Source: Embleya hyalina
Lineage (GTDB): Bacteria; Actinomycetota; Actinomycetes; Streptomycetales; Streptomycetaceae
Direction: 5' to 3'
DNA length: 64,000 nucleotides
Assembly: GCF_003967355.1 (NCBI RefSeq)
Contig: NZ_BIFH01000013.1
Span: 132,715-196,714 of the forward strand
In this document: piece by piece, positions 54,224 through 62,645 of the stretch
How positions within the stretch are numbered: position 1 is the stretch's first letter
Layout of the letters: the number at the start of each line of letters is the position of its first letter
Translations under genes and position numbers: made by a program
Notes under the pieces: generated by a model
What the model saw: the letters and a program-made list of their open reading frames with translations, nothing else
The model's database searches: none
What the model was told of the DNA's origin: nothing

Positions 54224-55650
54224 CGCCGACTCGCCTCCGCCGGCCGAAGGTCGTACCGGCTCCGCCGCCGCGCCCGGCCGGCGAGCCCGCGCGGGGTGCC
54301 CGGGGTGCTCGTGCCGCTCATGTCGCTGCGGCCGGACGTGCCCACCGCCGCCGCGATGTCGGCGGGGGTGTCCGGGGTGAGCACGAGGTCGTCGAGCCAG
54401 GTGGCGCGGGCGTCGTAGTGCGCCCGGAACGGGCGGGCGACCAGGGCCGGTTCCCGGGCCTGGAGCATCCGCAACCGGAAGTACCGGCCGCTCCCGTCCT
54501 CCTCGACGCCGTCGACGAGCACCTTGCCGGGCGTCGCCGACATCACCGGTCCGCGCACCGTGCGGGCCAGGCCGGGCAGTGTGCGATAGGCGTCGCGGAA
54601 GATCTCCGCGGCTCGGGCCAGCGGCACCGCGAAGTAGTCGTGCGGGCCGGTGTCGCGCTCGACGAACATGTAGTACGGGATCGCCCCGCAGGCCAGTTCG
54701 GCCCGCCACAGCCGAGCCCATACCTCCGCGTCGTCGTTGACGTGCGCGATCAGCGGAGCCTGGCAGTACACGAGCGCGCCGGTGCCGCGAACGCGGGCGA
54801 GGGCTCGGCGGGCGGGGTCGGTCTCCAACTCCCGGGGATGGCTGAGGTGCGCCATCACGGCGATGTTGCGCCCGGAGGCGACGATCTCTTCGAACAGGCG
54901 CAGCAGGTCGTCGGCGTCGTGGTCGGTGACGAACCGATACGGCCAGTAGGCGGGCGACTTGGTGCCGATCCGGATCGTACGCACCGTCTCGACGCCCAGG
55001 ATCGGCTCCAGGTGCGCACGCAGCCGTTCGGTGGACATCACCAACGGATCGCCCCCGGTGACCAGGACGTCCTCGACCTCGGGATGCACCGCCAGGTAGG
55101 CCAGGAGCCCGTCGGGCGTCGGCGCCGCGAAGCGCAGGTCGGGGTCGCCGACGAACTGCGCCCAGCGGAAGCAGTACGTGCAGTAGGCATGGCAGGTCTG
55201 GCCCTGCCCGGGGAAGTGCAGCACCGTCTGCCGGTACTTGTGTTGCAGCCCCCGCACCTCCGCCTCCCCCACGTGCGGCACGTTGAGTTGTCGCTGGCCG
55301 GACGGATGCGGATTGAGGCCGTCGCGGATGTGCCGTACCAGGGACCGTAGTTCGGCCCGGTCCCCCGGTGCGCGGGCCAGTTCCGCCAGTCGGCGTTCGT
55401 CGGCCGGGTCGAGCATGCCGCGTTGCGGGAAGACGAGCCGAAAGATCGGATCGTCGGGGATGTCGTCCCAGTCGACGAGGTTGGACAGGACGTACTCGTT
55501 GACCCGGAACGGCAGTACGCACGCGACCGCGCGGATGGTCTCGCGGATGTCGTCGGACAGACCGTAGCGGTCCGCGATCTCGTCCAGATGATGCGGCCCC
55601 AGGGCCCGGAAACGTTCGGCGGTGGGCACGGTTGTGGGCATCGAGGACAT
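54220..55650 (-). CDS. KamA family radical SAM aminomutase
   Basis: A 476-residue relative of lysine 2,3-aminomutase. The cluster is held by C153-x3-C157-x2-C160 (GQTCHAYCTYCFRW), the SAM site includes VLVTGGDPLV and the likely PLP-Lys is Lys376 in SATPGKVLVDG, different from the PGGGGK of classical enzymes. A C-terminal extension of about 50 residues is disordered. It should shift an amino group from alpha to beta. GGGAG is seven bases before the ATG. It overlaps the aminotransferase gene and follows the carboxylate-amine ligase by 99 bases. Confidence 0.92.
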   Translation of the reverse strand: MSSMPTTVPTAERFRALGPHHLDEIADRYGLSDDIRETIRAVACVLPFRVNEYVLSNLVDWDDIPDDPIFRLVFPQRGMLDPADERRLAELARAPGDRAELRSLVRHIRDGLNPHPSGQRQLNVPHVGEAEVRGLQHKYRQTVLHFPGQGQTCHAYCTYCFRWAQFVGDPDLRFAAPTPDGLLAYLAVHPEVEDVLVTGGDPLVMSTERLRAHLEPILGVETVRTIRIGTKSPAYWPYRFVTDHDADDLLRLFEEIVASGRNIAVMAHLSHPRELETDPARRALARVRGTGALVYCQAPLIAHVNDDAEVWARLWRAELACGAIPYYMFVERDTGPHDYFAVPLARAAEIFRDAYRTLPGLARTVRGPVMSATPGKVLVDGVEEDGSGRYFRLRMLQAREPALVARPFRAHYDARATWLDDLVLTPDTPADIAAAVGTSGRSDMSGTSTPGTPRGLAGRARRRSRYDLRPAEASRR

Positions 55651-55749
55651 GACGAACTCCCGGAGGAATCAGGGTTCACGGCTGGTGGGGGAGAGGGGGG
55701 CGGCAGCGCGTGCCGGCGCGCGGGCCGCCGGTGGGGGCGTTTCCCGGGG

Positions 55750-56940
55750 CTACCCGCCCTGTTGCTCGGTGGCGTCCGCGAGGTAGCGGACCACGTCGGT
55801 GAAACGGTGCCGGCGTTCGAAGACCAGGCGTTGACGCCGCGCCCCGCAACCGTCGCGGCGCAGGCCGGCGAGGGTTCGGGCGACCTGGGGGAGGTCGCCC
55901 GCCGCGTCCAGGTGCTCGCGCACCCGCTCGATCAGCGCGTCGACCATCGTGTTCGCGGGGACGAGTTCCCCGCTCCACGGATGTACGGCCATGCCTTCGA
56001 GGCCGTCGCGGGCGGCCCGCCAGCGGGCCGCGACCAGGACCTCCGCCGGGAAGTCCGGGGCGGGTTCGCCCGCCCGGATCGCGCTCAGCGCGTCGGCGAC
56101 CAACGCGCGCACCAGGACGGCGAGCAACACGGCCTCGTCGACCGTGGTCGCCACGTCGGGCGCCCGGACCTCCACCGTCGGCCAGGCCGGCGACGGGCGC
56201 GCGTCCCAATAGATCATCTTGTGATCCTTGATGGCGCCGGTGGCGATCAGGCCGGCGACGGTGTGCTCGTAGGCGCTCACGGAGGTCAGTCGGGGCGGAA
56301 TGCCGGAGCAGGGCCACGTGGTGGTGACGACGCTGCGCCAACTGGCGTGCCCGGTGTCGTGTTCGTCGCGGAACGGCGAGTTGGCGCCGAGCGCGATCAG
56401 GGTGGGCAGCCAGGGGCGGAGCCGGCAGGTCACCTGTACGGCGGTCTCCGGGGCGAGGGTGCCGACGTGGACGTGGCAGCCGCAGTTGACGAACGCGTCG
56501 GTCAGGTCGCCGTATCGGGCCGACTGGTCGTGCCGCCTGGGGGCGTCGATCAACAGCGGCCCGGGACCGGGTGCGATGACGGGGGTGGCGCCGGCGACGA
56601 GGCGACAGCCGTACACGGTGGCCGCGTCCGTGCAGTGGCGGCGCGATCGCACGAGGTGGGCGCGCAGTTCGTGTCCCGTGTGCGCGACGGGACTGGCCGA
56701 CTCCACCTGGTAGCGGGTGGCTTCGAGGCGGGTGGCGTCCGCGTCGGCGACCTTGGCCAGGACGGGTTCGGCGAGCGGGGCGGGTGCGCCGGTGCGGGCG
56801 TCGACGAGCAGGAACTCCTCCTCGACGCCCATCGTCAGGGTCGGCGTCACGACGGCGGAGGATGCCTCCCGGGTGGCGGACGGGGTCGCGGACCGGGCGG
56901 GGGAATCGGGCTGCCGCGGTGTGAAGCAGGAACCTGCCAT
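55750..56940 (-). CDS. YbdK-type carboxylate-amine ligase (glutamate-cysteine ligase family 2)
   Basis: A 396-residue GCS2-type ligase. The start of the fold is LTMGVEEEFLLVD (near 36-48), NCGCHVHVGTL is the nucleotide/metal region and WDARPSPAWPTVEVRAPD the ligand loop. It would join a carboxylate to an amine with ATP. The ATG has AAGGA six bases upstream and adds a 33-residue disordered lead. It is the first gene of the operon with KamA, aminotransferase and the MFS remnant, so it may couple the rearranged amino acid to another acid. Confidence 0.92.
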   Translation of the reverse strand: MAGSCFTPRQPDSPARSATPSATREASSAVVTPTLTMGVEEEFLLVDARTGAPAPLAEPVLAKVADADATRLEATRYQVESASPVAHTGHELRAHLVRSRRHCTDAATVYGCRLVAGATPVIAPGPGPLLIDAPRRHDQSARYGDLTDAFVNCGCHVHVGTLAPETAVQVTCRLRPWLPTLIALGANSPFRDEHDTGHASWRSVVTTTWPCSGIPPRLTSVSAYEHTVAGLIATGAIKDHKMIYWDARPSPAWPTVEVRAPDVATTVDEAVLLAVLVRALVADALSAIRAGEPAPDFPAEVLVAARWRAARDGLEGMAVHPWSGELVPANTMVDALIERVREHLDAAGDLPQVARTLAGLRRDGCGARRQRLVFERRHRFTDVVRYLADATEQQGG

Positions 56941-57360
56941 CGGAAGTCCTTCGGCCACCCGGGCGTGGCCGGCGACGAACCGGCGCGCGGGCGGGTGGGC
57001 TGTTTCGGACCCGAGCCGAACGGGAGACGGCCGGCCGGATCTGGAATGCCGCGGTGGTCTTGCGCGACCGGAACCGGGCGGTGGGTGGTGCGCCGCTCGG
57101 CGGCCGCACCGGACGGGCACCCGAATCGCGAGTGCCGGTCCGATCTCCAGCTTCGCGGTTGGTCCGGAGCATCGCCAGTCGACACGAACGGGCCCGGAGG
57201 GAACGCCGGTGACGGAGGTGGGCGGCAGTGGCGCGGGGCCGGTGACGGTACGGGGCCGCGCCCGCCCGTCGCCGCGAGGGAGTGTGGCGGCTCGGTTACC
57301 GTGCGGGTTTCGGTGACTACGCGACGACTACACGACGACTGCGTGACGACTGCGCGAGGG
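56941..57360. other. 420-base gap without a supported gene
   Basis: It lies between the ligase start and the end of the acidic unknown protein, both on the minus strand, and so contains the ligase promoter. No ribosome site or domain is linked to the open frames here. A tandem CGACGACTAC-like stretch lies near 57310-57360. Confidence 0.4.
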
Positions 57361-57783
57361 CTACGCGACGCCGATGGCGCCGAGGGCGTACTCGACCGCC
57401 CTGCCGAGTTCGTCGGCGGTCACCGGGCGGGCGACGAAGCCGTCGCGGTCGTCGAGTTCGTCGACCCGCTGGTCGGCCACGTCGAGGGCGAGATGTTCGG
57501 CGAACTCCGCGACCGCCCCGGCGTCACCGTCGAAGTCGCCGACCCGGTCGGTGGGCGCGTCGAACAGTACGCCGATCCACAGGTCCGGATCGCGCATCAC
57601 CAGCATCTCGCCAAGATGCACCCCGCATCCGGGCGGACCGTCCTCGTCGCCGACGGCCGGCGAGCGGCCCAGCATCGGCACGCCGCGCTCGTCGGTCGGG
57701 CCGCCGCACGCGTGTGCCGACGCCGCGCCCAGCGGACAGCGCCGGCCGTGCTCCTGATCCTCGATGTGCGTGCCGCGTGCCAT
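57361..57783 (-). CDS. Uncharacterised acidic protein
   Basis: A 140-residue protein with a Cys-containing N-terminal part (Cys16, 26, 53) and an acidic helical C-terminal half rich in Asp and Val (FAEHLALDVADQRVDELDDR). The ATG has AGGAG five bases upstream and third positions are mostly G or C, so it is a real gene. I know no family. The three Cys could bind a metal. It is divergent from the phosphatase gene, with CGGCAT/ATGCCG as an inverted repeat (57930-57948) in the gap. Confidence 0.7.
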   Translation of the reverse strand: MARGTHIEDQEHGRRCPLGAASAHACGGPTDERGVPMLGRSPAVGDEDGPPGCGVHLGEMLVMRDPDLWIGVLFDAPTDRVGDFDGDAGAVAEFAEHLALDVADQRVDELDDRDGFVARPVTADELGRAVEYALGAIGVA

Positions 57784-58072
57784 CACCGCTCCTGTCCACG
57801 ACTGCCGCCGATGCCGATCGCGACCGGGGCCGCGCGCGCGTGTACGTCCGCGCGCCCGCGGCCTCGCCACGCCGCCGAGTCCAACACGGCGGACGACCGA
57901 CTCGGAGGCAAGCGCGCCGTACCGGACCACGGCATGCCACGAATGCCGTAATCCGACCGTCCCGCGCCCATGTCGGCCCGACGGTGATCGATCGTCACGC
58001 AACGTGTCGCCGATACCGGCGCGGCGGGGTTCGGTCGCGCGAGGGCGTCGCGGAAGGGGCACACTCGGACAC

Positions 58073-59368
58073 GTGGTCCTCCGACGGCGTCTCGCGGAGC
58101 TGCGGCACTCATGGCGAACGACCCATGCACTGCCGGTACTCACCGTCGCACTGATCGTGGTGATCACGGTCGTGGACCTGGCCTCCTCACCCGACGTGCA
58201 CCTCGGCCCGCTCCTGGTCGTGGCGCCCGCGCTGGCCGCCTCGTTCGCCGGACCGCGGCTGACCGCCGGGATCGGGGCGGTCGCGGTCGGTGCCGAAGTG
58301 CTCATCGCCGTGCTGCGTGGGGGCCTGACCACCCGCAACCACCTGATGCAGGTCATCGCCCTCGCCGCGATCTCCGTACTGGTGTGGTACCTGTGTCTGC
58401 GCCGCGAACAGCGCCGGCACGAGGTGGTCCGACTGCGTTCGGTCGCCGAGGCCGCACAGCGGGTCCTGCTCCGGCCACTGCCGCGCCGGGTCGGTTCGCT
58501 GCGGATCGCGTCCTTCTATCTGGCCGCCGACGACGAGGCGCAGATCGGCGGCGACCTGTACGCGCTCGCCCGCACCGACGCCGGCATCCGCCTGATCATC
58601 GGCGATGTCCGCGGCAAGGGGCTGGCCGCCATCGGTGACGCCGCGCAACTGCTCGGCGCCTTCCGTGAGGGCGCCCACCGGTTCGCCACGCTGCCCGAGT
58701 TGGCCGCCGCGCTGGAGGAGAGCATCTGCCGCTACCTGGCCGAGTTGTCCCCGTCCGACGCGGACGCCGACGAACGTTTCATCACCGGCATCGTGGCGGA
58801 CCTGTGCGAGGACGACGGCGTGGGCGCGCTGACCACCTTCGGACACCCGCCGCCGCTGCTCCTGCGCGACGGCCGGGTGCACACCCTCGACGCGCGGCGG
58901 CCCGCACCCCCGCTGGGCGTGTGCCAGGGCACCGGCGCCGCCGACTACGTGGTCGACACCTTCACGCTCCGCACCCGGGACATCCTGGTGTTGTACACCG
59001 ACGGCGTGACCGAGGCCCGGGCGCCCGACGGTACGTTCTACCCCCTGGTCGAACGCGTCGCGCGGTGGAGCGGCCTCGGCCCGGAGGGCCTGCTCGACCA
59101 CCTCCGGCACGACCTCCCGGCGTACGTCGGCGGCCGGCTCGCGGACGACGCCGCCGTGGTGGCGATCGAACGCACCCCCGCCCTGCTGCCCGGCCGGCAC
59201 CGCGCCGACCCGGCCGACGCGGTGTCGCTCACCGCCGCCGAGCCCGCCGCCGAGCCGCCGGGAACCGACCCCGGCCATCGCCCGAGCACACGCGCGACGT
59301 TCCTCGGGCGCCGGCTCTACGCGGCGCCCGGGGTCGGCCGGCCGGCCGTGTCGAAGGTGGCGCGGTAG
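58073..59368 (+). CDS. PP2C/SpoIIE-type membrane serine phosphatase
   Basis: A 431-residue protein with about four membrane helices (20-115) and a SpoIIE/PPM phosphatase domain: IGGDLYALARTDAG, LIIGDVRGKGLAA, TTFGHPPPLLLRDG and LVLYTDGVTEARAPDG hold the metal Asp residues. RsbU-like enzymes act on anti-sigma antagonists. The C-terminal tail after residue 375 is disordered. The GTG start lacks a close ribosome site. Its 3' end overlaps the GlxA gene by 52 bases on the opposite strand. Confidence 0.92.
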   Translation: MVLRRRLAELRHSWRTTHALPVLTVALIVVITVVDLASSPDVHLGPLLVVAPALAASFAGPRLTAGIGAVAVGAEVLIAVLRGGLTTRNHLMQVIALAAISVLVWYLCLRREQRRHEVVRLRSVAEAAQRVLLRPLPRRVGSLRIASFYLAADDEAQIGGDLYALARTDAGIRLIIGDVRGKGLAAIGDAAQLLGAFREGAHRFATLPELAAALEESICRYLAELSPSDADADERFITGIVADLCEDDGVGALTTFGHPPPLLLRDGRVHTLDARRPAPPLGVCQGTGAADYVVDTFTLRTRDILVLYTDGVTEARAPDGTFYPLVERVARWSGLGPEGLLDHLRHDLPAYVGGRLADDAAVVAIERTPALLPGRHRADPADAVSLTAAEPAAEPPGTDPGHRPSTRATFLGRRLYAAPGVGRPAVSKVAR

Positions 59369-60321
59369 GTGCTGGGGGGTACGCCGAGGCGGCGTTTGAA
59401 GAGGGTGCGCAGGTTGGCGGGGGTACCGAGGCCGGATCCGCGGGCCACGGCGGCCATGGACAGGTCGGAGCCCTCGAGGAGTTCACGGGCCCGGTCGACG
59501 CGGGCGTCGGACAACCACTGCATGGGCGGCAGTCCGGTCTCCTCGTGGAAGCGGCGGATGAGGGTGCGCCGGGACAACCGGGCCCGTCGGGCCAGCAGGT
59601 CGACGGTCAGCGGTTCGTCCAGGTGTCGCAGCGCCCAGGCCCGCAACTCGTCCAGCCCGCCGCCGCGTTCGGGCGGGGTGGGGTGGGCGATGTACTGCGC
59701 CTGGCCGCCCGCGCGATGCGGGGCGGCGACGAGGGCGCGGGCCCGCTGGTTGGCGATCGTGGCGCCGAGGTCGGCGCGGATGATGTGCAGGCACAGGTCG
59801 ATGCCGGCGGCCACGCCCGCCGAGGTCAGCACGTTGCCCTCGTCGACGTAGAGCACCTGCGGCTCGATGCGCACCGACGGGTATCGGTGGGCCAGTTCGG
59901 CGGTGCGTTGCCAGTGGGTGGTGGCGCGACGGCCGTCCAGCAGTCCCGCGCCGGCCAGGACGAAGGCGCCGGTGCAGATCGACACCATGCGGGCGCCTCG
60001 GGCGGCGGCCTCGGCGAGCGCGGTGCGCAGCGGCGGCGACGGGGGGTCGGGTGGGACCAGGCCGGGCACGACGATCGTGTCGGCGTCGGCGAGGGCGTCC
60101 AGACCGCGGTCGACGAGCAGCGACGGGCCGCCGTGGACCGGGACGGGGCCGGGGTGCTCGGTGCAGACGGTGACCCGGTACGGGCTTCCCGGCCAGTCGC
60201 CGAAGGCCTGGATCGGGATGCCGAAGTCGAGGGCCAGGACACCGGGTTGGGCCAGGACGACGACGTGGTGGGGCGGGTGTGGCACCGGGGTGTCGGCCCC
60301 GGCACGGGCTGCGGTGGGCAT
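59317..60321 (-). CDS. GlxA family (DJ-1/PfpI plus AraC HTH) regulator
   Basis: A 334-residue protein. It has a DJ-1/PfpI-like N-terminal domain (HVVVLAQPGVLALDFGIP, and the elbow MVSICTGAFVLAGAG) and a C-terminal AraC double HTH (VDLLARRARLSRRTLIRRF and MAAVARGSGLGTPANLRTLF). AdpA-like proteins share this plan, but this lone copy with an HD neighbour is the common GlxA-type. It is divergent from the HD gene with nested TGGCA/TGCCA repeats between, the likely operator. Confidence 0.94.
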   Translation of the reverse strand: MPTAARAGADTPVPHPPHHVVVLAQPGVLALDFGIPIQAFGDWPGSPYRVTVCTEHPGPVPVHGGPSLLVDRGLDALADADTIVVPGLVPPDPPSPPLRTALAEAAARGARMVSICTGAFVLAGAGLLDGRRATTHWQRTAELAHRYPSVRIEPQVLYVDEGNVLTSAGVAAGIDLCLHIIRADLGATIANQRARALVAAPHRAGGQAQYIAHPTPPERGGGLDELRAWALRHLDEPLTVDLLARRARLSRRTLIRRFHEETGLPPMQWLSDARVDRARELLEGSDLSMAAVARGSGLGTPANLRTLFKRRLGVPPSTYRATFDTAGRPTPGAA

Positions 60322-60355
60322 GGCACGATGCTATCGATCAATGGCAATCGTGCCA
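60321..60355. promoter_or_regulatory. Operator between GlxA and HD-domain genes
   Basis: TGGCACGAT (60321-60329) and its exact inverse ATCGTGCCA (60347-60355) flank 17 bases. A tighter TGGCA-ATCG-TGCCA (60342-60355) is nested within. The first arm covers the GlxA start codon. Confidence 0.55.
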
Positions 60356-60379
60356 CTGCCTGTGTGCCGACCCGCCGAC

Positions 60380-60385
60380 TACGGT
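60380..60385 (+). promoter_or_regulatory. -10 box of the HD-domain gene
   Basis: TACGGT lies six bases before the ATG at 60392, with no ribosome site, suggesting a leaderless message. A poor -35 (CTGCCT, 60356-60361) follows the operator. Confidence 0.4.
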
Positions 60386-60391
60386 CGGGGC

Positions 60392-61033
60392 ATGGACACA
60401 GTCGCCGCCGTTCCCACCACACCCCTGGCCCGCCGGACGATCGAGTACGTGCGGGTCCGCACCTCGCGGCCGATCGCGGAGCACAGCTTTCGCAGCTATC
60501 GGTTCGCGGTGTTGCAGGCCGCGTACGACGGGCTTCGGCCCGGCCCGGACTTCGACCCCGACCTGCTGTTCTCGGCCTGCGCGCTGCACGACCTCGGGAC
60601 GTCGCCGGCCGCCGAGGGCCGGCAACGATTCGAGGTCGAAGGAGCCGACATGGCTGCGGCGTTCCTGACCGAGGGCGGGGTGGCCGCCGCCGACGTCGAC
60701 CGGGTCTGGGAGGCCATCGCGCTGCACACCTCGGCCGGGATCGCCGAGCGTCGCGGCACGCTGACGTACCTGACCCGCAGGGGCATCGCCATCGACTTCG
60801 GCGTCGACACCGAATGTGTCGACGACGCCCAGGCCCGGGCGATCCACACCGAACACCCCCGACTGCGGATGGCCGAGACCCTGGCCGAGGAAATCGCCCG
60901 GCACGCCCGCCGCGATCCGCGGAACGCCCCCCGCTACAGCCTCCCCGGCGAACTGCTCCGCGAACGGGGCGGGGACGGGACGGGCCGTACCGAGATGGAG
61001 GTGGCGGCGGCGGGATCGCGCTGGGGAGAGTGA
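60392..61033 (+). CDS. HD domain-containing protein (cyanamide hydratase-like)
   Basis: A 213-residue metal-dependent HD protein. His31 (AEHSFRSYRF), His66-Asp67 (SACALHDLGT) and His112 (AIALHTSAGIAE) fit the HD core. It belongs to the branch often paired with GlxA regulators and annotated as cyanamide-hydratase-like. No phosphodiesterase partner domain is present. It may process a small nitrogen compound sensed by GlxA. The operator between the genes supports common control. Confidence 0.9.
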   Translation: MDTVAAVPTTPLARRTIEYVRVRTSRPIAEHSFRSYRFAVLQAAYDGLRPGPDFDPDLLFSACALHDLGTSPAAEGRQRFEVEGADMAAAFLTEGGVAAADVDRVWEAIALHTSAGIAERRGTLTYLTRRGIAIDFGVDTECVDDAQARAIHTEHPRLRMAETLAEEIARHARRDPRNAPRYSLPGELLRERGGDGTGRTEMEVAAAGSRWGE

Positions 61034-61091
61034 GCGGGTCGTCTCGGACGTGCGGTGCGCCGCGGGTGCGGGGCGGCGGGCGGGAAAGCGG

Positions 61092-61121
61092 TTGACGGAT
61101 GTCGTGGGTGGGCGGTCGGAT
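61092..61121 (+). promoter_or_regulatory. Leaderless-type promoter
   Basis: TTGACG (61092-61097), 18 bases, TCGGAT (61116-61121), then eight bases to the ATG at 61130. The -35 is close to consensus; no ribosome site is present. Confidence 0.45.
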
Positions 61122-61129
61122 GGTCGGTG

Positions 61130-62041
61130 ATGAACACAGGCCAGATGCACTCCGGTATGCACCCCGTCGACGCCGACCTCGTGCGGCGGTTGGTCGCCGG
61201 GCGGTTTCCCCGATGGGCGGGATTGCCGGTGGAGCGGTTTCCGTCGGGTGGCACGGTGAACGGGATGTACCGACTGGGCCCGGACATGGTCGTGCGGTTG
61301 CCGCTGGTGCGCGGCGCGGTCGCGGACGTCACGCTGGAGCGGGAGTGGTTGCCGCGTCTGGCCGGGCTGCTGCCGACGGCCGTGCCCGAGGTGTTGGGTG
61401 CCGGGGAGCCCGCCGACGGATACCCCTGGCCGTGGTCGGTGTACCGATGGCTGCCGGGGGAGAACCCGGACCCGGGGGCGCTGCGGGCGCCCGCGCGGCT
61501 GGCCGAGGACCTGGCCGGGTTCGTGACGGCGATGCGCGGGGTCGAGTTGCCGGGTGCGCCGACGGCCCATCGGGGCGGACCGCTCGCCGCGCTCGACGCC
61601 TCGACGCGGTCGGCGATCGAGGAACTGCGCGCGATCCCGGCGGAGGGCGTCGACTGCGACGCCGCGATCGCGGTGTGGGAGGACGGACTGCGGGCCGACG
61701 CGGGCCGGGACGAGCCGCCGGTGTGGCTGCACGCCGACCTGATGCCCGGCAACCTGCTGGTGGACGGCGCCGGGCGGTTGGCCGCGGTGATCGACTTCGG
61801 GTGCGTGGGGCTGGGCGACCCGGCCTGCGACCTGTTCCCGGCCTGGAACCTGCTGCCCGCCGGCGCGAGGCGGACCTTCCGCGACGCGCTCGACGTCGAC
61901 GACGCGACCTGGACCCGGGGCCGGGCCCGCACCCTGTCCCAGGCCCTGATCGCCCTCCCGTACTACCGCGAGACCAACCGGGCGATGACCACCAACGCCC
62001 GCCACGTCCTGGCGGCCGTACTCGGCGAAGGGGACGCCTGA
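61130..62041 (+). CDS. Aminoglycoside phosphotransferase family kinase
   Basis: A 303-residue APH/HSK-type kinase. It shows MVVRLPLVRG with the ATP-Arg/Lys strand, WSVYRWLPGENPDPG in the hinge, catalytic Asp in WLHADLMPGNLLV (all Brenner residues kept) and the metal Asp in VIDFGCVGLGDPACDL. It phosphorylates an unknown hydroxyl or amino compound. The start codon follows a clear promoter with no leader. It ends two bases before the opposite-strand GIY-YIG gene, so the genes converge tightly. Confidence 0.93.
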   Translation: MNTGQMHSGMHPVDADLVRRLVAGRFPRWAGLPVERFPSGGTVNGMYRLGPDMVVRLPLVRGAVADVTLEREWLPRLAGLLPTAVPEVLGAGEPADGYPWPWSVYRWLPGENPDPGALRAPARLAEDLAGFVTAMRGVELPGAPTAHRGGPLAALDASTRSAIEELRAIPAEGVDCDAAIAVWEDGLRADAGRDEPPVWLHADLMPGNLLVDGAGRLAAVIDFGCVGLGDPACDLFPAWNLLPAGARRTFRDALDVDDATWTRGRARTLSQALIALPYYRETNRAMTTNARHVLAAVLGEGDA

Positions 62042-62042
62042 T

Positions 62043-62618
62043 CTAGGCGTTCGCCTTCGCCTTGAGGGTGGCGATGTGGTCGAGGAGGCGGGGGTCGGCG
62101 CGGAACCATTCGCCGCGCAGGCGGAGGTCCTGGAACGCCGCGTGCAGGCGGCGTTCGTCGGCGATCGAGCCGGGTTCGGTGTGCAGGACCTCGCCCGGGG
62201 CGGACTGGGCCAGCCGGCGGCGCAGGTCGGTGGTGAAGCCGATCTTGATCCGTCGATCGGTGCGGATGAAGTAGACGAGCCCCTCGCCGAGCATGGTGAC
62301 CTCGGTGGGTTGTCGGCGCGGGCGCCGGCCGGAGGGGGTCTCCTCCTCGTCGTCGGGTAGGCCGTCGTGGGCGAACTCGCAGGTGGCGGCCACGTGTTCG
62401 GCGCACAGCGGAACGGGGGCGTCGGGGAGGGCCGGTGCGCGGCACCCACCGTCGGGGCGGGGCGCGATGCACAGGCCGGTGGCGTCGCTGATGATGACCT
62501 CCTCGGCAGGCCGACCATTCCCGGGCTCGTCGACACGACCCCGGGAACTCCCATGTTTCCATCCCGGTCCGACACCGCGACGCCGGGACGGCGATACCGA
62601 CGCCGCGACGCCGACCAC
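62043..62618 (-). CDS. GIY-YIG nuclease-like (T5orf172/MUG113) protein
   Basis: The GIY-YIG part is complete: LVYFIRTDRRIKIGFTTDL, RRRL, then ERRLHAAFQDL and RGEWFR with the Glu of the family. A Cys/His motif (LCIAPRPDGGCRAPALPD, then PLCAEH) precedes it. The only standard in-frame start is the GTG at 62618 (191 residues), but its first 45 residues look non-coding. A perfect AGGAGG (62503-62498) stands five bases before an ATC at 62492, where SDATG-type relatives begin. So either a rare ATC start or a lost ATG is possible. It lies 27 bases after the VWA gene. Confidence 0.8.
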   Translation of the reverse strand: MVGVAASVSPSRRRGVGPGWKHGSSRGRVDEPGNGRPAEEVIISDATGLCIAPRPDGGCRAPALPDAPVPLCAEHVAATCEFAHDGLPDDEEETPSGRRPRRQPTEVTMLGEGLVYFIRTDRRIKIGFTTDLRRRLAQSAPGEVLHTEPGSIADERRLHAAFQDLRLRGEWFRADPRLLDHIATLKAKANA

Positions 62619-62645
62619 CGAGTGCCGGTGGACTCCCGGAGCAGG

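Noticed and set aside
55423-57951. 842-residue plus-strand frame
   Set aside because: It is antisense to the ligase and the acidic protein genes, both with good starts, and has no domain.
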